A stretch of 15,478 nt of DNA from Alkaliphilus sp. (lineage in GTDB: Bacteria > Bacillota > Clostridia > Peptostreptococcales > Natronincolaceae). Under the pieces are notes generated by a model. That model did not search any database and was not told the origin of the DNA. It saw nothing but the letters and a program-made list of their open reading frames with translations. The stretch spans positions 1-15,478 of the forward strand of contig JALNXC010000005.1 of NCBI GenBank assembly GCA_023230535.1, in the 5' to 3' direction. Shown one piece after another: positions 1 to 7,308 of the stretch. A program made the position numbers and the translations under genes. The first letter of the stretch is position 1. The number at the start of each line of letters is the position of its first letter.

Positions 1-618
1 AAATTTTTTAGCTATGGACGGGTATAATTCCTTTGTAACCGCGCTCAATAACCCCGTATTTTCCACAACCATTGCAATCGCTTCTCTCAAATAAAGATAC
101 CCCTTGATATGAGCGGGAACTCCGATCTCATGTATTATATTGGTAATTTCCGCTTCAAGGCTGCGATTTTTTGTTATCAGGGCCGAACGCCCCTGCCTAT
201 TTTTATTCACAATATTATTGGGGACAACAGCTTCCCTCGCCCCCGTTATTTGCCTTATTCTATCGATAAAAACTTCAAAATCGAAAGGTTTAATCACATA
301 GTAATCAGCGCCTAAACTTATTGCTCTCTGTGTGATTTTGTCCTGGCCTACCGCCGATAATATGATAACCTTAGGAAATTTATTCAAATTCATACTGTTC
401 ATCTGTTCCAGGACCCCCAGCCCGTCCAGATGCGGCATTATAATATCCAAAATAACCAGATCCGGTAATTCATGTGATATTAATTCTATAGCCTCTTTCC
501 CATCATTAGCTATTCCCATTACCTCAATATCATCCTGTTTTTTTAAATATTCATCCATGATGTCGCAGAAATCCTTATTATCATCAGCTATCAAAACCTT
601 TATTTTTTTACCATCCAT
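1..618 (-). CDS. spo0A: Spo0A, master response regulator of sporulation (3' end cut by window)
   Basis: Spo0A is the phosphorelay-activated transcription factor that commits the cell to sporulation. The visible 206 residues hold a CheY-like receiver: acidic pocket Asp12/Asp13, phospho-acceptor Asp58 in VILDIIMP, switch Ser88 and Lys110 followed by Pro. A linker and the start of the Spo0A-specific DNA-binding domain follow, with the diagnostic stretch HEIGVPAHIKGYLYLREAI (163-181) and ELYPSIAKKF at the cut edge. The Bacillus protein is about 267 residues, so roughly the last 60, including most of the DNA-contacting region, lie outside the window. The ATG at 618 is preceded by AAGGGGG. The gene follows spoIVB, as in most spore formers. 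Identity is very secure; only the missing C-terminus is unseen. Confidence 0.97.
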   Translation of the reverse strand, partial: MDGKKIKVLIADDNKDFCDIMDEYLKKQDDIEVMGIANDGKEAIELISHELPDLVILDIIMPHLDGLGVLEQMNSMNLNKFPKVIILSAVGQDKITQRAISLGADYYVIKPFDFEVFIDRIRQITGAREAVVPNNIVNKNRQGRSALITKNRSLEAEITNIIHEIGVPAHIKGYLYLREAIAMVVENTGLLSAVTKELYPSIAKKF

Positions 619-687
619 CAAAATTTTCCCCCTTAGAACCCTCATTTTTCATATCTTTTATCTATTTATCTATTTGTTCCCATTAAC

Positions 688-716
688 ATATTCGACAGTA
701 TATGTTCAATCCCTTC
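688..716 (-). promoter_or_regulatory. Predicted sigma-H promoter of spo0A overlapping a 0A box
   Basis: On the minus strand, GAAGGGATT (716-708) matches the sigma-H -35 pattern RNAGGAWWW at 8 of 9 positions. After 11 bases comes GTCGAATAT (696-688), which fits the -10 pattern RNNGAATWW fully. The exact Spo0A binding site TGTCGAA lies at 697-691 and overlaps the -10. This matches the known logic of stationary-phase, self-regulated spo0A expression. The expected transcript start is near 680, about 60 bases before the spo0A ATG. The match is seen directly; its use is inferred. Confidence 0.7.
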
Positions 717-767
717 TATTTAAAATTAATTCATAAAAAAAGTATAATACATTTTTCTCCAAATTTT

Positions 768-2078
768 TCACTCGGTATTGCCGGCGGTTTCGGATTCTGA
801 AATCATCCACTCAATAAATACGCCATATCCCTTGGTAGGGTCATTGACAAGAACATGAGTGACCACACCTATTATTTTGTCGTCCTGAATGATAGGGCTT
901 CCGCTCATTCCCTGGATGATCCCCCCCGTTTTTTCCAACAATCTTTTATCCGTAATTTTAATTATCATGCTCTTTGAATCCGGTTTTGTTTGCAAATTTA
1001 TCTTTGTAATCTTTATTTCAAATTTTTCTACCGTATTATCATCCAAGGTTGTCAATATAAATGCTTTTCCTTCTTTGATCTCATGCTGATATGCGATGGG
1101 CATGGATTTTTGTTTGCCGATACCTTCGACATCCGGAAACAGCTCCCCATATACACCCAATTGAGTATTTTTTTCGATTTTCCCTATCGGATTATTTGTC
1201 TCATAAAATACGCCCTTTATCTCCCCGGGTATCCCCCGTTTGCCCTGTTCGATGGAAACAACCCTCGATCTCACAATTTCTCCGTTTTTTATCGAAAGCA
1301 ATACCCCCGTATCCACATCTGTGATTGCATGACCGAGGGCACCGAATTTTCCGCTGTCCGGATGTATAAAACTCAATGTTCCTACACCTGCGGTTTTATC
1401 GCGCACCCATAAACCTAATCTGTATTCTCCGTCCTCTTCGGATTTTATCGGATTTACATCGATTACAAATTCCTTTCTGTTCCTTATGATGGAAAGACTG
1501 AGCTTATCGCCGTCGCTTGCTCTTACAATTTCACCGACATGGGATGCGTTTTGCACTTTTATATCATTGATCTTAGCCAATGTGTCCCCCGTTTTTATCC
1601 CCGAAATCGATGCCAAGTTATGTGTTTTAAAGTTATCATCCGTAATATCGGCTGTCCCGACAACCAATACCCCGTCCGTATTCAATCTTACACCTACGGA
1701 TTGTCCGCCCGGAATAATTTTAATCTTGGGTACAACATTGATTTTTATATTTTTATACGGTATCAAACCCAATATTTTTAATTGAAGATTTGCCGTCCCT
1801 TTATCCAGTGTTTTTAATTCAAAAATATTTTTGTTTGCCAATATGGAGTTTGCAACATTTTTGACCTGATTGACCTCTAATATTTTATTTATATCATCCG
1901 CAGGCAATGAAAAGCCCAGCGGAAATCTCGCCCGCAGTGCATATTCATCGCCTATCGTTATGTTATATTCCGAATTTATATTATTGATAATTTCAAGTGT
2001 GTACATACACATAAAAAATATAAAAAAAATAGACAAACCTATTGCTAAAAGCGATTTAAGCCTTCTGTAAATATTCAT
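768..2078 (-). CDS. spoIVB: SpoIVB, PDZ-domain serine peptidase (S55)
   Basis: SpoIVB is secreted from the forespore into the intermembrane space, where it cleaves SpoIVFA and so activates pro-sigma-K processing by SpoIVFB. The 436-residue protein, close to the family norm, has a membrane anchor or uncleaved signal at about 10-33. A PDZ domain follows at roughly 125-210 (ISGIKTGDTLAKINDIKV), then an S55 peptidase domain. Catalytic motifs are intact: His250 in GALGHAI and the serine motif GMSGSPI (390-396), with Ser392 aligning with the nucleophile of GDSGGP-type motifs. The C-terminal VVTHVLVNDPTKGYGVFIEWM is typical. GGAGAG precedes the ATG. It follows argR directly, where recN is often found, and precedes spo0A. 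No confident forespore (sigma-F/G) promoter was recognised in the 130-base leader. Confidence 0.96.
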   Translation of the reverse strand: MNIYRRLKSLLAIGLSIFFIFFMCMYTLEIINNINSEYNITIGDEYALRARFPLGFSLPADDINKILEVNQVKNVANSILANKNIFELKTLDKGTANLQLKILGLIPYKNIKINVVPKIKIIPGGQSVGVRLNTDGVLVVGTADITDDNFKTHNLASISGIKTGDTLAKINDIKVQNASHVGEIVRASDGDKLSLSIIRNRKEFVIDVNPIKSEEDGEYRLGLWVRDKTAGVGTLSFIHPDSGKFGALGHAITDVDTGVLLSIKNGEIVRSRVVSIEQGKRGIPGEIKGVFYETNNPIGKIEKNTQLGVYGELFPDVEGIGKQKSMPIAYQHEIKEGKAFILTTLDDNTVEKFEIKITKINLQTKPDSKSMIIKITDKRLLEKTGGIIQGMSGSPIIQDDKIIGVVTHVLVNDPTKGYGVFIEWMISESETAGNTE

Positions 2079-2106
2079 TTAACCCACTCTCCTGCCATTC
2101 TGACCC

Positions 2107-2131
2107 GGCAAATTGGTCTTATCCGTTTGCC
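2107..2131 (-). other. Small inverted repeat upstream of spoIVB
   Basis: GGCAAA (2107-2112) and TTTGCC (2126-2131) are exact complements separated by 13 bases, in the argR-spoIVB gap. There is no T-run, so a terminator is unlikely; an RNA hairpin or an operator are both possible. The rest of the 130-base gap is AT-rich and shows nothing else clear. Confidence 0.3.
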
Positions 2132-2208
2132 TGTTATAATTAGATTGGCTTTTTGGAGGTGTGTTTATAATACATAAAATATATTAAAACTGTTATTATA
2201 ATCCTATT

Positions 2209-2658
2209 CTATCTTATCAAGTTTCTAAAATGTTCTATAATGTCTTCCATCTTATCTATATCCCTGATGGCCAAAAAAATAGTATCGTCCCCCGCAATTG
2301 TCCCTACGACCTCTTCTAAACCTACGGCATCTATGGCGGCCGCCGCAGCTTGTGCAGACCCTGTCAAGGTTTTCATAACTAAAATATTTCCGGCATAATC
2401 AATCGACACGATTGAATTTTTGAATATTTTTACAAGGCGATCCGATAAGATATTATCTTGACCGTTTAGTGTCGCATATTTATATCTTCCATTTTTAGTT
2501 AAAATTTTGATGAGCCTGAGTTCTTTGATGTCTCTTGATACCGTGGCCTGAGTTACATTTAATCCCTGTTTTTTTAATTCGTTTGATAATTCCTCCTGTG
2601 TCTCTATTTCTTTATTTTTAATAATTCCAAGTATTTTTTTGTGCCTCGTATATTTCAT
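2209..2658 (-). CDS. argR: Arginine repressor ArgR/AhrC
   Basis: ArgR is a hexameric, arginine-responsive DNA-binding regulator of arginine synthesis and catabolism. The 149-residue protein has an N-terminal winged helix (1-70) with the recognition segment VTQATVSRDIKELRLIKI (35-52). The C-terminal oligomerisation and arginine-binding domain has GSAQAAAAAIDAV and the ligand motif GTIAGDDTIFLAI (119-131, Asp124/Asp125). An ATG at 2688 is in frame and would add ten residues. The ATG at 2658 is chosen because AGGAGG lies 6 bases before it and the resulting length fits the family. In spore formers argR commonly sits in the dxs-tlyA-argR-recN-spoIVB-spo0A cluster; here recN is missing downstream. 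Confidence 0.96.
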   Translation of the reverse strand: MKYTRHKKILGIIKNKEIETQEELSNELKKQGLNVTQATVSRDIKELRLIKILTKNGRYKYATLNGQDNILSDRLVKIFKNSIVSIDYAGNILVMKTLTGSAQAAAAAIDAVGLEEVVGTIAGDDTIFLAIRDIDKMEDIIEHFRNLIR

Positions 2659-2712
2659 TTGATACCTCCTGTTCAATAATAATCTCATGATGATAGGAAA
2701 CCTTCGGTTATG

Positions 2713-2751
2713 CCATCCTAAGACGGACAGTATGAATGGTTCTTACGAAGG
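2713..2751 (-). repeat. Imperfect hairpin in the tlyA-argR gap
   Basis: On the minus strand, CCTTCGTAAGA (2751-2741) pairs with TCTTAGGATGG (2723-2713) at 9 of 11 positions, with a 17-base loop. The loop-side stretch AGACGGACAG(T)ATG (plus strand, from 2721) also occurs, with one base changed, at about 10283-10296 inside another intergenic repeat. This suggests a fragment of the same dispersed element family rather than a terminator, since no T-run follows. Confidence 0.4.
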
Positions 2752-2782
2752 ATCTGTATTTTAAACCGATCGAGGCTTTTCG

Positions 2783-3607
2783 CTAACGCTGAGAGTGGCA
2801 ATTATTGGAATGTGACCTGTTGATTGCATCATCTATGTATTCCCTGCTTAAAGGCTCCTTCTTAAAATCATCCGTATTTTTCATATACAACAGATACTCT
2901 ATATTTCCCTTCGGGCCCTTAATAGGCGAGTAGGTAAAATCAACTGCTTGAAGCTTAATTTTTGCAGCAAATTCGACAATACCCGATACCACGCTTTTAT
3001 GTATCTCTATATCCCTCACTACACCCCCTTTGGCAACATTTTCTCTGCCGGCCTCAAATTGAGGTTTAATCAGGGCAACTATCCCTCCATTCTCTTTGAG
3101 GAGCCCCTTTAATACGGGGAGCACTAATCTTAAAGATATGAACGAAACATCTACGGAAGCAAAATCCGCCTTTTCTCCAATATCATCCGATGTAACATGC
3201 CTTATATTTGTCCTCTCCATAACCACTACTCTTGGGTCCTGCCTCAGTTTCCAGTCAAACTGCCCATATCCCACATCGATGGAATATACCTTTTGAGCCC
3301 CGTTTTGAAGCATACAATCGGTAAATCCGCCCGTGGATGCCCCTACGTCCAAACAGATCTTACCATCTAATATTATATTGAATTTATCTATTGCCTTCTC
3401 TAATTTTAATCCTCCCCTGCTCACATAGGGAATTGCATCCCCCCTCACCGATATAGGGGCATTTTCGATCACATTTGTGCCGGGTTTATCAATCTTTTGA
3501 TTGTCAACAAAAACAATCCCGGCCATCACGGCCCTTTTCGCTTTTTCCCTGCTGTTAAAAAAACCCTTTTGAACCAACAAGATATCTATTCTTTCTTTTT
3601 TACCCAT
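2783..3607 (-). CDS. tlyA: TlyA family rRNA (cytidine-2'-O)-methyltransferase
   Basis: TlyA proteins use S-adenosylmethionine to 2'-O-methylate cytidines in rRNA; some members also act as haemolysins. The 274-residue protein starts with an S4 RNA-binding domain (about 5-62, RIDILLVQKGFFNSREKAKRAV), followed by an FtsJ/RrmJ-type methyltransferase fold. The SAM-binding loop is CLDVGASTGGFTDCML (85-100). Residues expected to form the catalytic set are Lys69 in GGLKLEKA, Asp153 in SVDVSFISL, and Lys181/Glu185 in LIKPQFE. The ATG at 3607 has GAGGAG 6 bases upstream, and that site sits in the 14-base gap after the dxs stop, so the two genes are probably cotranscribed. Substrate specificity (16S, 23S or both) cannot be read here. 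Confidence 0.93.
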   Translation of the reverse strand: MGKKERIDILLVQKGFFNSREKAKRAVMAGIVFVDNQKIDKPGTNVIENAPISVRGDAIPYVSRGGLKLEKAIDKFNIILDGKICLDVGASTGGFTDCMLQNGAQKVYSIDVGYGQFDWKLRQDPRVVVMERTNIRHVTSDDIGEKADFASVDVSFISLRLVLPVLKGLLKENGGIVALIKPQFEAGRENVAKGGVVRDIEIHKSVVSGIVEFAAKIKLQAVDFTYSPIKGPKGNIEYLLYMKNTDDFKKEPLSREYIDDAINRSHSNNCHSQR

Positions 3608-3621
3608 GGTAACTCCTCTAA

Positions 3622-5523
3622 TTATTTTGTCATTGCGATATTAAAAAAAGTAGGAAAATTAAAATCATTTTTGATTTTCTCAATTATATCATATTCCGCC
3701 AAGCCAAGGCTTTTATATAAAATATCGGTATCCCCATGTTCCACAAATTTATCCGGAAGTGCAAATACTCCTACTTCCTTGAGGACTTTATGGTCATTTA
3801 ACAATACCTGGACAAGGCTTCCGAAACCTCCGATTTTAGCATTATTTTCGATAGTATATATTTTTTTATGTTTTTTGGCCAAATCAATGATGAGGCCTTT
3901 GTCAATAGGCTTAATAAACCTGGGATTTACCAAAGTGGTGAGAATATTATCATTTTTCAGCTCCTTGCATATATCCAAAGCTGTTTGATTGGCAGTCCCC
4001 AGTGCAATTATCAGAGCGCCCTCTCCCGTTTCATAGACAATTTCCCCCTTACCAAGCTCTATGGAATTAAATGATTTTCCGTCCCCCGGTTTTGCCGCCC
4101 CCCTGGGATAGCGAATCGCTACGGGCCCGTCATGATGCATAGCAAATTTGATCATCTCCTCCAATTCCAAACCGTCCTTGGGAGCTAAAAATGTTAAATT
4201 AGGGACACAGGATAAAAATGATACGTCAAATGATCCATGATGTGTTTCTCCGTCGCCCCCTACAAGGCCGGCACGATCTATCAAATAAGTGACAGGTAAA
4301 TTCTGAATACATGCATCATGTATCACCTGATCATATGCTCTCTGCAAGAATGTGGAATAAACCGCAAAAACCGGCTTATACCCTTCGACGGCCATTCCGG
4401 CTGCAAATGTTGCCGCATGCTGTTCGGCAATCCCCACATCAAAGAACCTGTCCGGATATTTGTCGGCAAAACTGCCCAAACCGGTGCCCGACGGCATAGC
4501 GGCAGTGATGGCAATGATCCTCTCATCCTGTTTTGCACATTCAACTAAAGTATTGCCTGCGATTTCGGAATAAGTCAAGGCAGCATTATCGGAAACAGGT
4601 TCCCCTGTTTTCACCTTAAAAGGATTGACTCCATGGAATTTACACGGCGATTTTTCGGCAAAATCATATCCCTTGCCTTTCTGAGTAAGTGCATGTAACA
4701 GGACGGGGCCTTTGATATTTTTTATGCGGTTGATCATACTATATAATGCATTATAATTATGCCCGTCGACGGGACCCATGTAGGTAAATCCTAATTCTTC
4801 AAACAATACACCGGGTAGAAAAAAATATTTTATACTGTCCTTCGCTTTTTCCGCGGTTTTAAAAACACTTTTACCGATAGCGGGAATGTGGTTGATTAAA
4901 TTTTCAACATCACCCTTGAACTTAAAATATATGGGTGCTGTCCTTATTTTGCTCAAATAGCTGGACAGGCCGCCTACATTCGGAGATATGGACATCTCAT
5001 TATCGTTTAAAATAACAATCATATTTTTTCGGCTCTGACCGATATGATTCAATGCTTCAAAAGCCATTCCGCTCGTCATCGCTCCGTCACCTATGACCGC
5101 TATGACATGGTGTTTCTCGCCTTTCAAATCCCGTGCCGCAGCCAAACCCATGGCAGCGGATATAGAGGTGCCGCTGTGTCCCGTGCCGAAAGGGTCATGC
5201 TCGCTCTCGCAGCGTTTCGGAAAGCCGCTCAACCCCTTATATTGCCTCAAGGATGAAAACTGCTCTCTTCTGCCGGTCAATATTTTATGTACATATGATT
5301 GATGCCCCACATCCCAGATAATCTTATCCTTCGGGCTGTTAAAGGCGGTATGCAATGCCAAAGTCAATTCCACTACCCCTAAATTAGATGCTAAATGCCC
5401 CCCGGTTTTAGATACCGAATCTATTAGAAATTGCCTGATCTCTTCAGCTAATATGTTCATTTCTTTATTATCAAGTTTTTTCAGATCTTCAACACAATTA
5501 ATCCCGGTTAAATATTGATACAC
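3622..5523 (-). CDS. dxs: 1-deoxy-D-xylulose-5-phosphate synthase
   Basis: Dxs is the thiamine-diphosphate enzyme that condenses pyruvate and glyceraldehyde 3-phosphate in the first step of the MEP isoprenoid pathway. Its 633 residues match the normal size. Visible hallmarks are DVGHQSYVHKILTGR (71-85), the ThDP/metal motif GDGAMTSG (145-152) with its partner asparagines in LNDNEMSI (172-179), the catalytic Glu367 in GIAEQHA, and DRAGLVGGDGETHHGSFD (416-433). The start is a GTG at 5523 with GGAAGGGA upstream; the nearby ATG at 5527 is out of frame. The gap to the oapA stop is only 16 bases, so dxs is likely cotranscribed with oapA and OLE RNA. Together with ispA at 8196 it links this locus to isoprenoid supply. 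Confidence 0.98.
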   Translation of the reverse strand: MYQYLTGINCVEDLKKLDNKEMNILAEEIRQFLIDSVSKTGGHLASNLGVVELTLALHTAFNSPKDKIIWDVGHQSYVHKILTGRREQFSSLRQYKGLSGFPKRCESEHDPFGTGHSGTSISAAMGLAAARDLKGEKHHVIAVIGDGAMTSGMAFEALNHIGQSRKNMIVILNDNEMSISPNVGGLSSYLSKIRTAPIYFKFKGDVENLINHIPAIGKSVFKTAEKAKDSIKYFFLPGVLFEELGFTYMGPVDGHNYNALYSMINRIKNIKGPVLLHALTQKGKGYDFAEKSPCKFHGVNPFKVKTGEPVSDNAALTYSEIAGNTLVECAKQDERIIAITAAMPSGTGLGSFADKYPDRFFDVGIAEQHAATFAAGMAVEGYKPVFAVYSTFLQRAYDQVIHDACIQNLPVTYLIDRAGLVGGDGETHHGSFDVSFLSCVPNLTFLAPKDGLELEEMIKFAMHHDGPVAIRYPRGAAKPGDGKSFNSIELGKGEIVYETGEGALIIALGTANQTALDICKELKNDNILTTLVNPRFIKPIDKGLIIDLAKKHKKIYTIENNAKIGGFGSLVQVLLNDHKVLKEVGVFALPDKFVEHGDTDILYKSLGLAEYDIIEKIKNDFNFPTFFNIAMTK

Positions 5524-5539
5524 TCATAACATTCCCTTC

Positions 5540-6160
5540 CTATTTTTTTTGCTTTATCGGGGAAATAATTTCTATCCCTGTTTTTCTGTATACGAGGTTT
5601 AAAAAACGTGCCGTATTAAAAACAATAGTGTGGGCATTATTTATAGCGATACCCTTCCCGACGGCTTTACCGCCCACGGTAAATGCCGCAACCAAACCGC
5701 TCAAAATTATGGTCAACAGGGACCTGGACATGGAAAATGGCAATGTCCCCAAATTTATAATGATGCTGGCTCCCGCTACCCCGCTTAAAATGCCGCAGAT
5801 ATCACCGATTACATCATTGCAAAAATTCGATACCGGCCCGGCATTTTTTAAGAGCTTAATAGCATACCCCGCCCCTTCGACCTTATCCGCAGCCATAGCA
5901 TGAAAAGGCCTCTCCGATGCAAAAGTTACCGCTATACCTATAATATCGGCTAATACGCCTATTAAAATAATGATCATTAATGTTATAATTGCAAAGAAAA
6001 TTCGTGCATTGCTCAAAATGACTTCGGAAGAAATACTTATTCCTATCGCTAAAAAAAATGTCCAAACAGTGATTATAATAACCCATCTAAAATTATATTT
6101 TTCCCATAAATCCGATAATCCAATATTGGATAATCCCGTATTCTTATTGCCCTTAGACAA
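5540..6160 (-). CDS. oapA: OapA-like small polytopic membrane protein (OLE RNA-associated protein)
   Basis: The protein has 206 residues and is strongly hydrophobic, with membrane segments at about 26-46, 53-80, 117-137 and 147-163 and a basic C-terminus (PIKQKK). Between segments two and three lies a charged loop with FASERPFHAMAADKVEGAG (80-98), followed by the acidic pair Asp116/Asp120 (NDVIGD) entering segment three. It sits directly downstream of the large noncoding RNA and directly upstream of dxs, the place held by OapA, the membrane protein that binds OLE RNA. Some members of such families are labelled CorB-like, but no CBS or CorC domain is present. The start is a TTG at 6160 behind AGGGGA; an in-frame TAG lies 9-11 bases upstream, excluding a longer form. 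Identity is from context and membrane pattern, not an alignment. Confidence 0.82.
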   Translation of the reverse strand: MSKGNKNTGLSNIGLSDLWEKYNFRWVIIITVWTFFLAIGISISSEVILSNARIFFAIITLMIIILIGVLADIIGIAVTFASERPFHAMAADKVEGAGYAIKLLKNAGPVSNFCNDVIGDICGILSGVAGASIIINLGTLPFSMSRSLLTIILSGLVAAFTVGGKAVGKGIAINNAHTIVFNTARFLNLVYRKTGIEIISPIKQKK

Positions 6161-6189
6161 TATAATCCCCTAACCTTTCTTTCAAAACA

Positions 6190-6808
6190 TTCCATAAATA
6201 TAAAGGCTGACAGCATATGCCATCAGCTCTCTATCAGTGATAGTATAATTAAGTAAATTTTACGGCTTAGGTCCAGTTGGATTTCCCAAACCGATGCTGC
6301 CTGTCACCATCGCAGCGGTTTCCCTTTAAATCGGTTTCTATCCCGTCACCAAGGATAGGACTGGATTACCACTCAGTCCGCACTGTAATCCCTAATATAC
6401 TTCAGAATGAACAGTCTAGGAGTTTTCCTCAACAATTAACCTAACCCTTAGCCTCTTTTGCAACATAGATTTCAAGCAGCAATAAATCCTTTCACCGGGC
6501 CCTGGTTTCCGGAAATAGATCTGCCTATCCGCCTACACCACTCAAGGCAGGCTACACTGTCTAATTGTATTTACATACAATATCGCAGGTTCCCCCTTTT
6601 CATTAATATGAACAGGTCTCCACGGAGAAAGGGTCTACGCCCACATGCCATTGTGGATCGCCCCCTCCCCTTACTCTCGGAACTAACCCCCAACTGGGCG
6701 TCGGCAGCCAGAACTAAGAACTTCATTGATATGCCCTTTGACGGATTTTTAGCCCCGCCCTCGAGGTTGGATTAATTGACTAGAATACTGCATCACTGTA
6801 ATTTAATC
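6190..6808 (-). ncRNA. ole: OLE RNA (Ornate Large Extremophilic RNA), predicted
   Basis: The 679 bases between the DUF212 and OapA-like genes hold no plausible protein on the coding strand. The stretch looks less AT-rich than its surroundings and has many complementary arms. OLE RNA is a highly structured noncoding RNA of about 600 nucleotides found in extremophilic and anaerobic Firmicutes. It is typically encoded beside isoprenoid genes and directly upstream of the gene for OapA, with which it forms a membrane-bound complex tied to stress tolerance. Position, orientation, length and partner all fit. The 5' end is set from a predicted promoter with a start near 6808. The 3' end is approximate, placed after the hairpin at 6206-6227. 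Examples of helices: 6288-6295 with 6330-6337, 6296-6300 with 6312-6316, 6363-6369 with 6385-6391, 6565-6570 with 6575-6580, and 6641-6645 with 6652-6656. I could not test the match against a covariance model. Confidence 0.86.
6206..6227 (-). other. Hairpin near the 3' end of the OLE RNA
   Basis: GCUGAUGGC and GCUGUCAGC pair over 9 positions (two of them G-U) around an AUAU loop. The following bases (CUUUAUAUUUAUGG) are not a proper U-run, so read-through into oapA is expected rather than termination. Confidence 0.55.
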
Positions 6809-6814
6809 ATAGCT

Positions 6815-6843
6815 ATTATAGCATATAAATTTAACCTTATCAA
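6815..6843 (-). promoter_or_regulatory. Strong sigma-A promoter for the OLE RNA
   Basis: On the minus strand TTGATA (6843-6838), a 17-base spacer and a perfect TATAAT (6820-6815) are preceded by TG in the extended -10 position (TGCTATAAT). The -35 overlaps the stop codon of the DUF212 gene (TGA at 6842-6840). The predicted start is near 6808. This would let the RNA, and oapA-dxs behind it, be transcribed independently of the ispA operon. Confidence 0.78.
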
Positions 6844-7292
6844 ATCATTAAATTGGCAATTATTATTCCTAAAATAGCGCCTGCAAATACCTCAACAGGA
6901 GTGTGACCGATCAATTCTTTTAATCTCTGTTCCGTTATTATTTTTTTCTTTTTGTGCTGCATGTCTTCCAACATTCTGTTTAATATAATTGCCTGTTTTC
7001 CTACCGCCCTCCTCACACCCGCCGCATCATACATGATCACGAATGAAACGGATAGGGAAATTGCAAAATATGTGGAATCCCAACCATGTATCAATCCGAT
7101 AGCCGTTGTCAGGCCCATCACAAACGATGCGTGTGAACTGGGCATCCCACCCGAACTTACAAATCTTGTAAAATCAAAACGTCCTTTTACTATAAAGGCA
7201 TGAATCACTTTGATCGTTTGGGCTACAAACCAGGATAAAGCAGCAACATGAAAAATTCTGTTATTTGCAAACGATTTTAAAAAATCCAACAA
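6840..7292 (-). CDS. DUF212 (YuiD-like, divergent PAP2) integral membrane protein
   Basis: This 150-residue membrane protein carries the family signature: SGGMPSSHASFVMGL (47-61), recalling the phosphatase motif PSGH/SRxxxxxH of PAP2 enzymes, then YDAAGVRRAVGKQA (88-101) and ELIGHTPVEVFAGAILGI (126-143). It has about four hydrophobic segments separated by a basic loop (MQHKKKK, 111-117). The family has no settled function; lipid or isoprenoid phosphate hydrolysis is an inference from the PAP2-like motifs. The start is a TTG at 7292 or the adjacent TTG at 7289, behind GAGGAGG. The gene begins 16 bases after the ispA stop, so it belongs to the ispA transcript. Its stop codon lies inside the predicted OLE promoter. 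Confidence 0.9.
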   Translation of the reverse strand: MLDFLKSFANNRIFHVAALSWFVAQTIKVIHAFIVKGRFDFTRFVSSGGMPSSHASFVMGLTTAIGLIHGWDSTYFAISLSVSFVIMYDAAGVRRAVGKQAIILNRMLEDMQHKKKKIITEQRLKELIGHTPVEVFAGAILGIIIANLMI

Positions 7293-7308
7293 TCTTCCTC
7301 CTCGAAAA

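Noticed and set aside
332..736. 134-codon plus-strand frame
   Set aside because: It is antisense to spo0A and its leader; its composition (serine, isoleucine and phenylalanine-rich) is that expected from the reverse of a coding strand.
2079..2208. Forespore sigma-G or sigma-F promoter for spoIVB
   Set aside because: Such control is known for spoIVB, but only poor matches with wrong spacing were found, so none is called.
2659..2688. Longer ArgR starting at 2688
   Set aside because: The extra ten residues would bury the perfect AGGAGG site in the coding sequence and do not match the family N-terminus.
4323..4544. 73-codon minus-strand frame within dxs
   Set aside because: It is an alternative frame of an intact, clearly recognised dxs gene.
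6206..6227. Rho-independent terminator before oapA
   Set aside because: The hairpin is good, but the following bases are not a U-run; continuation into oapA fits better.
6458..6775. Open frame of 105 codons on the plus strand inside the OLE region
   Set aside because: It is antisense to a structured noncoding RNA, has no ribosome binding site of note and shows no protein family character; its length fits chance in GC-richer DNA.
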